The translations under genes and the position numbers were made by a program. Of a stretch of 64,000 bases of DNA, positions 35,827 through 45,137 are shown piece by piece. The DNA is from Anaerococcus sp. Marseille-Q5996 (GTDB lineage: Bacteria; Bacillota; Clostridia; Tissierellales; Peptoniphilaceae). Within the stretch, counting starts at the first letter, position 1. Each line of letters starts with the position of its first letter. The notes under the pieces are model-generated. The model had not been told where the DNA came from. It did not search any database and saw nothing but the letters and a program-made list of their open reading frames with translations. The DNA is taken from the NCBI RefSeq assembly GCF_946893725.1, contig NZ_CAMPPE010000006.1, forward strand, positions 1-64,000, in the 5' to 3' direction.

Positions 35827-35854
35827 TTAAGGAGCCCCAAAGGCTCCTTTTTTA
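35827..35854 (+). terminator. intrinsic terminator after fprA
   Basis: Arms AAGGAGCC (35829-35836) and GGCTCCTT (35842-35849) with a five-base loop and T-run. Confidence 0.9.
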
Positions 35855-35858
35855 ACGC

Positions 35859-37226
35859 TTATTTTAATTTTTTAAGTATATTTAAAGCTCCATCCTTATA
35901 TGGTGGGTATTTCATTTTCATTTCAAAATCAGAATTTGCTTCCATTATAGATTTTTGATTTGAAAAATTCTTAAAACCATAGTAACCATGATATCCACCT
36001 TGGCCACTATATCCTACCCCGCCAAATTGGAGGTATGGATTAGAAACCATCATCAGTGTATCATTTACCATTCCATTTCCAAATTCCATATTGTACATAA
36101 CTTTTTCTTTTGTGCGGTCATTTTCAGTAAATAAGTAAAAAGCTAGTGGTTTTGGTAAAGTTTTTACCTTATATAAAACTTCATTTAGATTTGTATAAGT
36201 AATGATAGGAAAAATTGGACCAAATATTTCTTCATCCATCAATTTATTTTCAAAGTCTACCCCATCGACTATAGTAGGCCCTAGACGTAAATTATTATTA
36301 TCATAATCACCGCCACAAATAATATTTTGGCCCTCTAACAGTCCAATAAGTTTATCAAGATGATCTTTATTAATTATACTTGCATAATCTGGGCTACTTA
36401 TTGGGTCTGATCCATAAAATTCTAAGAGAGCATTTTCAAGTTCTCTTACAAACCTATCCTTGATAGATGCATGGACTAAAATATAGTCTGGTGATACGCA
36501 AGTTTGACCAGCATTTACAGTATTTCCCCAAGCAATAGATCTTGCAGCAAGTCCAATATTTGCATCTTTTTCTACAATAGCTGGTGATTTGCCTCCTAGT
36601 TCTAGGGTAACTTTTGATAAATTTTTGCTGGCAGCAACCATAATTTTTTTACCAACTTCTGCCCCGCCGGTATAGAAAATGTGGTCATAATTGTATGATA
36701 AAAGCTCATCATGACTAACTTCATTATTATCAACTACAAAGATATAATTCGGGTCAAAATTTGCATTTATTATTTCACGAATGAGATTTGAAGTATGTTT
36801 TGATTTTCTACTTGTTTTTAAAATCACTGTATTTCCAGCAGCAATTGCTCCAATTAGTGGGTCGATTGCTAGTAGAAATGGATAATTCCATGGTGATATG
36901 ATAAGTGTTACTCCCATTGGTTCAAAAAGGGTGTATGATTTTCCTGGCATGGACATAAGTGGAGTTTTTTCTGCTATGGGTTCCATCCATTCTTCTAGAT
37001 TATCCATGGCAAGTTTTATTTCCTCATAGGCCATAGAAAGTTCTGTTGCATAGGCTTCAAAATTTGATTTTCCCAAATCTTTGGCAAGGGCCATCAAGAT
37101 ATTATCCTCAAAGTTAATTAGTATATCTTTTAATTTTTGTAAATTTTTAAGTCTAAAGTCTAAGGTTTTAGTTTCTCCAGAATAAAAGTATTCTCTTTGG
37201 AGATTTACAACTTGTTCTAAGTTCAT
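35859..37226 (-). CDS. aldehyde dehydrogenase (class 3-like)
   Basis: NAD(P)-dependent oxidation of aldehydes to acids. The cofactor segment ISPWNYPFLLAIDPLIGA, the general base in ELGGKSP and the catalytic Cys in NAGQTCVSPDYIL are all present. 455 residues without an N-terminal extension, typical of YwdH/ALDH3-type enzymes. It is a single gene convergent with fprA. Substrate is unknown, possibly fatty aldehydes. Confidence 0.9.
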   Translation of the reverse strand: MNLEQVVNLQREYFYSGETKTLDFRLKNLQKLKDILINFEDNILMALAKDLGKSNFEAYATELSMAYEEIKLAMDNLEEWMEPIAEKTPLMSMPGKSYTLFEPMGVTLIISPWNYPFLLAIDPLIGAIAAGNTVILKTSRKSKHTSNLIREIINANFDPNYIFVVDNNEVSHDELLSYNYDHIFYTGGAEVGKKIMVAASKNLSKVTLELGGKSPAIVEKDANIGLAARSIAWGNTVNAGQTCVSPDYILVHASIKDRFVRELENALLEFYGSDPISSPDYASIINKDHLDKLIGLLEGQNIICGGDYDNNNLRLGPTIVDGVDFENKLMDEEIFGPIFPIITYTNLNEVLYKVKTLPKPLAFYLFTENDRTKEKVMYNMEFGNGMVNDTLMMVSNPYLQFGGVGYSGQGGYHGYYGFKNFSNQKSIMEANSDFEMKMKYPPYKDGALNILKKLK

Positions 37227-37276
37227 AATATGCTCCTTATTTTTTTAATGCTTTTTGTATTTTTACCCTATTTTTA

Positions 37277-37314
37277 CAAAAAAAATAAAGCTCCCAAAAT
37301 TTTGGAAGCTTTTT
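37277..37314 (-). terminator. intrinsic terminator after the peroxiredoxin gene
   Basis: A nearly perfect AAAGCTCCCAAAATTTTGGAAGCTTT inverted repeat in two halves (37288-37299 and 37300-37313) is followed by T-rich sequence on the minus strand. Confidence 0.8.
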
Positions 37315-37318
37315 AGAT

Positions 37319-37771
37319 TTATAAGTTTTCGATTACTTCTTCTATATCAGGTAACTCAGAAGGTTCGTAAACTTTCACCCACTGTACTTTACCTTCTTCA
37401 TCAACTATTACATTTGCCCTTTGGCTGGCACCATTTTCTTCATTAAATAATCCGTATGCTTTTGTAACTTCTGCATATGGGAAGAAATCTGATGCGATTT
37501 TTACATTTTCTATGCAGAGTATATCTGCCCATTTTTGTTTGGCTGGGAATGGGTCTATGGATAACCCAATAACCACTGTATCCCCTTTTTCTTGGATTCT
37601 ATCATAATTTCTTTCTAAAGATCTCATTTGATCTGTACAAACAGATGTAAATGCAAGTGGATGCCAAGAAAGAATTACTTTTTTGCCTTTTAAATCTGAT
37701 AAGTTTATATCATTTTTGTATTGGTCTTTTAGTGAAAATTCTGGTGCTTTTTCGTTTACATTAATAGTCAT
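37319..37771 (-). CDS. peroxiredoxin (AhpC/TSA family, redoxin type)
   Basis: Thiol peroxidase reducing peroxides at a reactive cysteine. The peroxidatic site is AFTSVCTDQM (about residues 42-51) with a normal thioredoxin-fold domain; a clear second resolving Cys is Cys86 in DILCIENV, within the segment expected for atypical 2-Cys enzymes. 150 residues. The ATG at 37771 follows a GGAG site; a longer reading from 37810 lacks one. It is 39 bases downstream of the M20 hydrolase gene. Confidence 0.85.
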   Translation of the reverse strand: MTINVNEKAPEFSLKDQYKNDINLSDLKGKKVILSWHPLAFTSVCTDQMRSLERNYDRIQEKGDTVVIGLSIDPFPAKQKWADILCIENVKIASDFFPYAEVTKAYGLFNEENGASQRANVIVDEEGKVQWVKVYEPSELPDIEEVIENL

Positions 37772-37810
37772 AATACACTCCTTTTTCTTCGATATATTAT
37801 ATATACCCAA

Positions 37811-39007
37811 CTATTTTGAAATTAAAAATTCATTGGCGAATTTGACCATGGCAATAGTGCCTATGCTTAAAGATTTTTCGTCTATATCAAAATATTCATT
37901 GTGATGTTCTGCACCAGATCCTAGGTCAGTATTTTTTGTCCCTACTAGGGCAAAAGCTATTGGGCATAGCTTGTTATAGCCTGCAAATGTCTCTGAAGCA
38001 AACCATGTTAAGTCTTTTTTGATGGTACCTGGCATTATATCTTCTATGGATTCTTGTGCAAGCTTGGCTAGGCTTTCATCATTTATAACTGGCTCATTGT
38101 CATGAATTATTTTATTTTCTATAAACTCACATTCATGGGCCTTAGCTGTCAAAGATCCTACTTTTCTTACTAGGTCTAAGGCTTTCTTGCCTTCTTCAGT
38201 ATCAAAATATCTTAGGGTTCCTGCTACCCTTACTTCATCTGGGATAACATTGGCAATAGTTCCTCCATTTATAAGACCCAGGCCTAGGGTAACTGTTTTT
38301 GAAACATCAATACGATTTACCCATGCACTTGCTAGACCATTTATGATATTACTGGCCACAAAAATTGGGCTGACTGATAAGTCAGGACGAGATCCATGAC
38401 CACCTCTTCCACGAATTGTGAAATCTACTATTGCATTTCCGGCCATAACTGGACCAGCATCTACTGCAATTTTCCCAGTTTCTAAAAAGGCAGCCAAATG
38501 TTCTCCATAGATAGCATCTATATTTTCATCCTTTAGAGCTTTAACCATCTTATCAATACCAGTTCCTACTTCTTCCCCTTCTTCAAATATAAAAATAATC
38601 TTCCCCTTAAGCTTATCTTTATTTTGACTTAGGATTTTCATAGCCCCTAGTAAAGTTGCCATATGACCGTCATGGCCGCAAGCGTGAAATCTGCCTTCAA
38701 TTATTGATTTGCAAAGGCGCATGTTTTTTTGATTTGAATCCTTTTCTACAATTGGAAGTGCGTCAATGTCTGTACGAAGCCCCAGAGTTTTGCCTGGATT
38801 TCCTGTATCAAGGATAGCATAAAATCCTGTACCTTCAACTTCCACTATAGGTAAATCTAATTTTTTTGCTTCTTTTTTTAAAAACTTACTAGTTTCTATT
38901 TCTTCCCCAGATAGCTCTGGATTTTCATGTAAGTATCGGCGGGTGTTTATCAAATAGTTATTAATTTCTTCAACACTATTTAAAATAACTTCATTGCTAA
39001 TAGTCAT
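37811..39007 (-). CDS. M20-family amidohydrolase
   Basis: Metal-dependent amidohydrolase of the AbgB/HipO branch, cleaving N-acyl or aminoacyl amides. Metal-binding motifs are HACGHDGHMA (about 100-109), EEGEEVGTG (about 140-148) and a C-terminal His in the GAEHHNE segment. A lid or dimerisation domain is inserted in the middle (about 185-295). 398 residues. Substrate specificity, such as N-acetylamino acid, indole-acetyl conjugate or hippurate, is not resolved. Confidence 0.88.
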   Translation of the reverse strand: MTISNEVILNSVEEINNYLINTRRYLHENPELSGEEIETSKFLKKEAKKLDLPIVEVEGTGFYAILDTGNPGKTLGLRTDIDALPIVEKDSNQKNMRLCKSIIEGRFHACGHDGHMATLLGAMKILSQNKDKLKGKIIFIFEEGEEVGTGIDKMVKALKDENIDAIYGEHLAAFLETGKIAVDAGPVMAGNAIVDFTIRGRGGHGSRPDLSVSPIFVASNIINGLASAWVNRIDVSKTVTLGLGLINGGTIANVIPDEVRVAGTLRYFDTEEGKKALDLVRKVGSLTAKAHECEFIENKIIHDNEPVINDESLAKLAQESIEDIMPGTIKKDLTWFASETFAGYNKLCPIAFALVGTKNTDLGSGAEHHNEYFDIDEKSLSIGTIAMVKFANEFLISK

Positions 39008-39015
39008 AGTTTCTC

Positions 39016-39044
39016 CTAAAAAAGACGGGTTAGACCCGTCTTGA
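39016..39044 (-). terminator. intrinsic terminator between the aminotransferase remnant and the M20 gene
   Basis: Perfect arms AAGACGGGT (39022-39030) and ACCCGTCTT (39034-39042), three-base loop, T-run on the minus strand. Confidence 0.85.
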
Positions 39045-39153
39045 TAAATGTATTTTAATATTATAAAATATCGAGTTCTTTACATGTACCATACTATGGT
39101 TTTTTATCAAAATCGATATTTATAAATAAATTATAATTTTTATAGGATTGTTT

Positions 39154-39486
39154 CTATCCTGCAAATTTTTCATTGTGCTTATTATTTATAGCATCTGCCA
39201 TCCTATTGAGGCCTTCTTCTAAATATGATCTTGGGCATGCCAGATTTAACCTAACCATTCTATTGGCATGGTCAACAAAGGTAGTATCAGATTCTATCAA
39301 CACTCCAGCTTCCTTTGCAAAAAATAATTCTAAATATTCATCTTCTTTAAAAGGCAGATTCAAAGAATCATCGGAATTAAAAATATATCCCTTATAACCT
39401 TCTAATTTCAGGGCATTTGTTCCTGTCCTATCAACTATCTGATCAAAATTGTATTTTATATCTGCTCCATAATAATTATATTGCAT
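39154..39486 (-). pseudogene. internally deleted PatB/MalY-type aminotransferase remnant
   Basis: Only the two ends of a roughly 390-residue PLP-dependent C-S lyase/aminotransferase remain in one 110-codon frame. Residues 10-33 match the family N terminus (KYNFDQIVDRTGTNALK), and residues 49-103 match the C terminus (FFAKEAGVLIE and VRLNLACPRSYLEEGLNRM). The large middle with the PLP lysine is missing, without breaking the frame. A GGAG site sits five bases before an ATA codon (39457-39459) where the family start ATG would be expected, so the original start also appears lost. No enzyme activity is possible. Confidence 0.8.
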
Positions 39487-39537
39487 TATTTTTTTAATTA
39501 AACAGTTTATTTAATCTATCAATATGCAAATCTTGGT

Positions 39538-39567
39538 AATAAAAAACGGCAATGCTCATATTGCCGT
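39538..39567 (-). terminator. intrinsic terminator after ridA
   Basis: Perfect arms ACGGCAAT (39545-39552) and ATTGCCGT (39559-39566) with a six-base loop and T-run on the minus strand. Confidence 0.85.
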
Positions 39568-39580
39568 CTACTATATAAAA

Positions 39581-39952
39581 TTATACTGAAGCTATAGCTT
39601 CGATTTCTAGTGCTGCTCCAAGTGGAAGAGCTGCTACTTGTAAAGCTGATCTTGCTGGTTTGTGTTCATCAAAAAATTCTTTGTAAACTTCATTTACTGC
39701 TGCAAAATCATTGATGTCAGCTAAGTAAACTGTACATTTTATAACCTTATCAATTGATGAACCAGATTCTTCTAGGATAGCTTTAATATTATTTAAAACT
39801 TGTCTAGCTGCAGCAGAGATTTCTGTTACTAGTTCTCCAGTTTCTGGATTTAGTGGAATTTGACCTGATGTAAATACAAATTGTTCTGTACCAATTGCTT
39901 GTACATATGGTCCTACTGCTGCTGGTGCTTTGTCTGTGTGAAATGATTTCAT
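39581..39952 (-). CDS. ridA: RidA-family enamine/imine deaminase
   Basis: Removes reactive 2-aminoacrylate-type intermediates produced by PLP enzymes, protecting amino-acid metabolism. The family start with KAPAAVGPYVQA-like sequence, the GQIPL motif and the catalytic Arg in PARSALQVAALPLGA are all present. 123 residues, a soluble trimer in the family. It stands alone with its own terminator, next to the decayed PLP enzyme gene. Confidence 0.93.
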   Translation of the reverse strand: MKSFHTDKAPAAVGPYVQAIGTEQFVFTSGQIPLNPETGELVTEISAAARQVLNNIKAILEESGSSIDKVIKCTVYLADINDFAAVNEVYKEFFDEHKPARSALQVAALPLGAALEIEAIASV

Positions 39953-40032
39953 AACTTCTCCTTAAATTGTAAATTTAAAATGTTTTCATACTACATTTAT
40001 ATAACAATTTAATGAAAATTTCAAGACTTTTT

Positions 40033-41040
40033 CTAATTTATTTTTAAATATTCCTCAAGTGTTAAATCATTTTCATAGATGTTTTTAGCATTTTCTACAC
40101 CTACAAATCTAAAGTGCCAAGGTTCTGCCTTATGATTGGTTTTATTTTCTTTACCCTTTGGATATCTTTCTATAAAACCATATTTGTAAGCATTTTCTGC
40201 TAGCCAATCATAGCTTGCGGTTTTTTCAAATTTGTCATTGTACTTGCTGCCTTCTGTAAAAAAGTCAAAGGCAGATCCAAGTTGATGCTCATTTGTTCCT
40301 GGAGCCGAACTATCTGGCTCAGAAACCTCAAACATTCTTTTTTCTAAATCATAGCCCCTATAGTCAGACGCTATTTTTACATCTAAATTTTCGCGAGCCA
40401 TGTCTTGGCGCATAGTTTCAAAGGCACGTCTTGCTGTCTTATCCACACCTGGATCAAAGTCTTCTGGTAATGGATAATTTTCATTTACAAAGGCTAAGCC
40501 ATTTACAACCTTGATTTGCTTATCGCTATCTAATTTTGATAGGCCATATTTATTTACATAATAATAGGTATCATCGATTTTCACTTTAGAAAAACCATTT
40601 TCTGTGCCAAAGTATGGAACATATGATCCTTCTTCAATAAATTTTTCAGTTTTAGAATAGTCATTTGGGAATTGATAAGCGTATTGTGTTTGTACACAAA
40701 GAACGTATTCTTGTAGGTCATCGCTATATTTATCATCCTTTAGGGCATGGCTTTCATCTACCCCTGCATCTTTAAAACCAACATCAGTTGCCACATGAAT
40801 TTTATTGCTTGTTTCTTCGATTGTTTCTTCTTCTAACTCGCTAAAATTCCCTGCTGCTTGTCTGATTTCATTTGGTCTTGCAATTTCAAATTCATTTTCA
40901 TTATTACCATTAAATCCAAATTGATAAATAGAACCTGCTAATACTACTGCTAATATTCCACTTGTAAAAATCTTTTTGTTTCTTGCTTTTCTTCTTCTTG
41001 CCTGATTTCTCTTTTTTTCTCTGATACCTTTATTAGACAT
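40033..41040 (-). CDS. VanY-type D-alanyl-D-alanine carboxypeptidase
   Basis: Peptidoglycan carboxypeptidase of the M15B family trimming the terminal D-Ala. A basic N terminus and one membrane helix (about 24-43) are followed by an SH3-like region (about 110-170) and the VanY domain. The zinc motif NEHQLGSAFDF supplies His and Asp, and EPWHFRFVG supplies the last His. 335 residues, outside the cell and anchored. The intergenic region up to 41278 holds only AT-rich DNA and an inverted repeat (41105-41150). Confidence 0.88.
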   Translation of the reverse strand: MSNKGIREKKRNQARRRKARNKKIFTSGILAVVLAGSIYQFGFNGNNENEFEIARPNEIRQAAGNFSELEEETIEETSNKIHVATDVGFKDAGVDESHALKDDKYSDDLQEYVLCVQTQYAYQFPNDYSKTEKFIEEGSYVPYFGTENGFSKVKIDDTYYYVNKYGLSKLDSDKQIKVVNGLAFVNENYPLPEDFDPGVDKTARRAFETMRQDMARENLDVKIASDYRGYDLEKRMFEVSEPDSSAPGTNEHQLGSAFDFFTEGSKYNDKFEKTASYDWLAENAYKYGFIERYPKGKENKTNHKAEPWHFRFVGVENAKNIYENDLTLEEYLKIN

Positions 41041-41225
41041 AATAATTTCCTATTCATTTATTTCAATATTATAGTTATAGTTGTTTTTGAGTGAAGACTG
41101 TGGGAAATCAATTTTATAAAATATATCTCAATTTTATACGAAATTGATTTATTACTATTTACTAACATTATAGCATGATTTTTACAAAATTAATAGGGGT
41201 AAAAGCATTTTATTTGCATAAATAA

Positions 41226-41258
41226 TGAAAAAAAATCGACTTAAATAGCCGATTTTTG
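41226..41258 (-). terminator. intrinsic terminator after ppk1
   Basis: Arms AAAAATCGACT (41231-41241) and AGCCGATTTTT (41247-41257) with one mismatch, and a T-run on the minus strand. Confidence 0.7.
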
Positions 41259-41278
41259 TAAAATTTAGTTAATATTTA

Positions 41279-43471
41279 TTATTTTTTGAAAATATCTAAA
41301 ATTCTGCGAAGGAAATTTTTCTCTTTTTTTAGTTTTTTTCGCTCTTCGCTCATTATATTTTCTTTCCTTTTTTTATTTTTTTCAGCCACTTTTTGAACTG
41401 ATCTATTTTCTTCTGCTTGTAAGCTGCGTTTTTTTGCTTGTTCTGCTAAGACTTCTTGAGAGTTAATATTATTTACATTTTGAACTTTTGTGTACTCTCC
41501 GTTTGATAATAGTTTTCTAATTTTAACATCATCTGAAAGCATCAAATCCATAAAGTCGAGGATTCGTTTTTTAATTTCCTCATCAAAAATAGGAACTGCA
41601 ACTTCCATCCTATGTCTGATATTTCTTGTCATAAAGTCAGCTGATGATATGAATACCTTAGCATTTTCTCGGTGTCCAAATTGGTAAACCCTGTGGTGTT
41701 CTAAAAATCTTCCTACAATCGAATATATCTCTATATTTTCTGTACGATCCTTTACATCTGGAAGGATACAGCAAATGCCTCTTACTAGCATTATTACCTT
41801 TACACCTTCATTTGACGCTTCAGAAAGTTTATCAATCAAAATCCTATCTGATATAGAATTTAGTTTTATCCTGATATATCCTTGTCCACCTTGTTTTTGA
41901 ATTTGTATTTGCTCATCAATCAGCTTATCAAGTCCTTCTTGCATTGATTTTGGACTTACCATTAGGTTTTTGTATTCACCCTCTAGGTTTCCAAGCATAA
42001 CATTATCAAATAAATCTTTTGCATCAAGGCCTATCGCACCATTTGATGTCATAAGTGAAAAATCTGTGTATAATTTTGCTGTTTTTTCGTTATAGTTTCC
42101 TGTTGCAACTTGGGTGATATATTGGATATTTTCGTGTTGGTCTATTTTAGTTATCAGACAGATTTTGGAGTGAGTTTTATAATTATCAAAACCATATAGG
42201 ATTTTACAGCCAGCATCTTCAAGTTTTGATGACCAAAGTATATTGTTATCTTCGTCAAATCTTGCACGAAGTTCCATTAAAACTATTACATCTTTGCCAT
42301 TTTCACTTGCTTTTATCAAAGCTTTTGCAATTTTGCTGTCATGGGCAATCCTGTAAAGGGTAATTTTTATTGAAACTACACTTTCATCCTCAGCTGCTTC
42401 TTCTAAAAGTCTGATAACTGGATCCATAGATTCATATGGAAATGATAAAAATATATCTTTTTCGTTAATCTGCTCCATCATAGGACGATTTGGATCAACC
42501 ATTGCTGATGCTTGTGGGCTAAATGGCTCGTGAGTGTGTTTTGCTATAATATTTTCAGGTAAATCCTCTACAAGTCCAAATAAGAATCCTGCTTGCATTA
42601 GTGATTTGGTTACAAATATATTTTTCTTATCTAGGTCGAATTGAGTTTTTAAAAATTCTAATGACTCATCTGATAGGTCATTGTCTACTTCAAGTCTAAC
42701 TGGATGAAGTCTCTTTCTTTTTTTAAGCTTGCCTTTCATATAATCTCTAAAGTCTTGGTCAACATCGTAATCATCGTCATCATATGAAATATCAGTATTT
42801 CTTGTTAGTGAGATTATATATTGGTTTTCTACCTCATATCCTTCAAATACTTGGTAGCCAAATTCTTTTATTATATCTTCGATAAAGACAAAGCTTGTAT
42901 CATTAATTTTTAAATATCTTTTTAATTTATCTGGAACTTGAATAAGGCCTACACTCTTGCTTTCCTCATCATTTTCTGATTTTAATGAGAAAACAACAGA
43001 TAAGGCTAAGTTTGGTAGTCTTGGGAAAGGATGAACCCTATCTACTACTTGGAAATTTAAAATTGGTTCTATTTTTGTATTAAAGTAGTATTCTACAGAT
43101 TTTCTATCTTTTTCACTAAGTTCAGAAACTTTGAGTAAATTTATACCATTTACTTTAAGCTCATCTACTATTTGTCCATATACTTGATCTTTTTGCTTAT
43201 ATAAGTCAACGCAATCTGTTAATATTGCATCAAGTTGCTCATCACTGGTCATACCTGATTTGCTATCGACTGGTTTTTTCTTTAAATTCTTAAAGTCAGT
43301 AAGACTACCAACCCTTACCATAAAAAATTCTTCAAGATTGGTATCAAATATCGAGAAAAATCTCAGTCTTTCTAAAACTGGTACATCTCTATCATTTGCT
43401 TCTTCTAAGACCCTTTGGTCAAATTTTAGCCACGAAAGTTCTCTGTTTTGCGTAAAAGATATATCTGCCAT
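41279..43471 (-). CDS. ppk1: polyphosphate kinase Ppk1
   Basis: Makes long-chain polyphosphate from ATP, and can run in reverse. The N-terminal domain begins NRELSWLKFDQRVLEEA. The catalytic His is in NYKTHSKICL (about residue 430). The C-terminal phospholipase-D-like lobes contain MTRNIRHRMEVAVP. The last about 65 residues are a highly charged Lys/Glu-rich tail not needed for the fold. 730 residues in all. It lies six bases after the exopolyphosphatase gene, so synthesis and breakdown genes are co-transcribed. Confidence 0.95.
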   Translation of the reverse strand: MADISFTQNRELSWLKFDQRVLEEANDRDVPVLERLRFFSIFDTNLEEFFMVRVGSLTDFKNLKKKPVDSKSGMTSDEQLDAILTDCVDLYKQKDQVYGQIVDELKVNGINLLKVSELSEKDRKSVEYYFNTKIEPILNFQVVDRVHPFPRLPNLALSVVFSLKSENDEESKSVGLIQVPDKLKRYLKINDTSFVFIEDIIKEFGYQVFEGYEVENQYIISLTRNTDISYDDDDYDVDQDFRDYMKGKLKKRKRLHPVRLEVDNDLSDESLEFLKTQFDLDKKNIFVTKSLMQAGFLFGLVEDLPENIIAKHTHEPFSPQASAMVDPNRPMMEQINEKDIFLSFPYESMDPVIRLLEEAAEDESVVSIKITLYRIAHDSKIAKALIKASENGKDVIVLMELRARFDEDNNILWSSKLEDAGCKILYGFDNYKTHSKICLITKIDQHENIQYITQVATGNYNEKTAKLYTDFSLMTSNGAIGLDAKDLFDNVMLGNLEGEYKNLMVSPKSMQEGLDKLIDEQIQIQKQGGQGYIRIKLNSISDRILIDKLSEASNEGVKVIMLVRGICCILPDVKDRTENIEIYSIVGRFLEHHRVYQFGHRENAKVFISSADFMTRNIRHRMEVAVPIFDEEIKKRILDFMDLMLSDDVKIRKLLSNGEYTKVQNVNNINSQEVLAEQAKKRSLQAEENRSVQKVAEKNKKRKENIMSEERKKLKKEKNFLRRILDIFKK

Positions 43472-43477
43472 ATTATA

Positions 43478-44386
43478 TTATTTATTCCTTCCTAGTAATT
43501 TGTTATATACATACCCTTCTCTTACACCTGTTTGGCTTATATTTATTGTATCGCAATAAAAATATTTAGACAAACGGTTTAGTATTATCATACCCGGAAG
43601 AAGTGTGTGTACCCTATCTGGTTTTACTGCTAGGATGGCATCTAAAATATCTCTTGGCTGCCTGTCTATAACTTCTTTAATCATATCATTAAGCTTATTT
43701 GCATCCATTGATGTATTGTAATTTGCTTCATCATAGTAATCATTATAAAATTTTAAAGTAGCACGGGCTGTACCACCTACTGCACAAAGTAAATCATGGT
43801 CTTCCCTGTACATTTTATTTGATTCAAGCAAGGATTTTACTTCTGTATCTATATTTTTTTTCTCATCCTTATTTACAAATAAAGAACTAACATAATCATT
43901 AAAAGCAGAAAGAGAACCAATAGAAAGAGATGTTGATTTTATAACTTTATTTTGATCAATAATTACAACTTCAGATGAACCACCACCAATGTCAGTAAGA
44001 ACCCCACGGGAAACTTCTATTGAAGAGCTTGCACCTATAAAGGCAAGTTTAGCTTCTTCTTCTCCACTTATAATTTCAATATCTAGATCAAGTTCTTCTT
44101 TTACTCTGGATAAAATTTCAGTCCTATTTGCTGCATCACGGATTGTTGCAGTTGCAAATGGATGTAGTTCGTCAATATCACCAAAATTATCCACTACTGC
44201 CTTAAAAGTGCGAAGGGTTTCAATCAATCTTTGGATACCTTTTTCTGATAATACTCCATTACTTACATAAGTTTTTAGGGAAGCTTGTTCCTTTTCGTTA
44301 AATAAATTTGTAACTTTATCGCCAGATATTTTGAAAACAGACAGTCTAACGGTGTTTGAACCGATGTCTATTACTGCATATATCAT
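43478..44386 (-). CDS. ppx: Ppx/GppA-family exopolyphosphatase
   Basis: Removes terminal phosphates from polyphosphate or hydrolyses pppGpp. The ASKHA ATPase-like fold shows DIGSNTVRLSVF at the N terminus, the catalytic Glu region in ISGEEEAKLA, and TDIGGGSSEVV. 302 residues, the short form without C-terminal extension. One base separates it from murI and six from ppk1. Adjacent ppk1 favours polyphosphate as substrate. Confidence 0.9.
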   Translation of the reverse strand: MIYAVIDIGSNTVRLSVFKISGDKVTNLFNEKEQASLKTYVSNGVLSEKGIQRLIETLRTFKAVVDNFGDIDELHPFATATIRDAANRTEILSRVKEELDLDIEIISGEEEAKLAFIGASSSIEVSRGVLTDIGGGSSEVVIIDQNKVIKSTSLSIGSLSAFNDYVSSLFVNKDEKKNIDTEVKSLLESNKMYREDHDLLCAVGGTARATLKFYNDYYDEANYNTSMDANKLNDMIKEVIDRQPRDILDAILAVKPDRVHTLLPGMIILNRLSKYFYCDTINISQTGVREGYVYNKLLGRNK

Positions 44387-44387
44387 C

Positions 44388-45137
44388 TTAAATCTCCTTT
44401 AGTTCTAAGTTGTAATCACAATCTAAAATATGATCTACAATCTGCTTATTCTTTTCATTTACTTGGGTCATAAAAATATTTATACTTGACTTATTATCCT
44501 CATCAAAATTAACTTTTTTGCTGACATTATGAGCTGGATTAATAATGTTAACCTTATAATTCAAATTTTTTATTATAGCATTCTTTATAATTGGATAATG
44601 GGTGCATCCAAGAATAATATTTGGAATTTGCTTTTGATTGGCAATTTCTAAATATTGGCTCAAAGCCTGATCAAGTTCATCTCCACTTAATTTTCCATCT
44701 TCAATAAGTGTAACCAATTTTGTGGCAGGAATTTCAAAAACTTTACTTGATGAATTCTTTTCAATTTCTTCTTTATATATATGGCTGTCCACAGTTGCCT
44801 TAGTTGCAAGCAGGCAAAAATCACCCTCATATTGCAAGGCATTTTCTACACCAGCCCTAGTTATGGGGTAAAATTTCTTTTTATATTTATTTTCCAAATA
44901 TTCAGTTGCAATTGTTGAAATTGTATTGCATGCAATAATGTATTGGTCTATATCATACTTTTCTAAATATTCGACTATTTCATCGGTAAGTTTTAGAATT
45001 TCTTCCTTATACCTGCTGCCATAAGGAGCTCTTTTGCTATCTCCTAGGTAAAAATAATTTGCATTTTTTTTACTAGCAAGCTCTTTTAAAACAGTTAGTC
45101 CACCAAGGCCAGAATCAAATACACCAATATTTGTCAT
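44388..45137 (-). CDS. murI: glutamate racemase
   Basis: Converts L-glutamate to the D-glutamate used in peptidoglycan stem peptides. The two catalytic cysteines are in ACNTIS and LGCTHYP, and the N-terminal FDSGLGGLTVL signature is complete. 249 residues. It overlaps ispE by four bases and precedes ppx, so it belongs to the ispE-murI-ppx-ppk1 unit. Confidence 0.95.
   Translation of the reverse strand: MTNIGVFDSGLGGLTVLKELASKKNANYFYLGDSKRAPYGSRYKEEILKLTDEIVEYLEKYDIDQYIIACNTISTIATEYLENKYKKKFYPITRAGVENALQYEGDFCLLATKATVDSHIYKEEIEKNSSSKVFEIPATKLVTLIEDGKLSGDELDQALSQYLEIANQKQIPNIILGCTHYPIIKNAIIKNLNYKVNIINPAHNVSKKVNFDEDNKSSINIFMTQVNEKNKQIVDHILDCDYNLELKEI

Noticed and set aside
40033-41040. VanY gene as part of a vancomycin-resistance cluster
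   Set aside because: No vanHAX, vanS or vanR genes are nearby; such carboxypeptidases are ordinary cell-wall enzymes.
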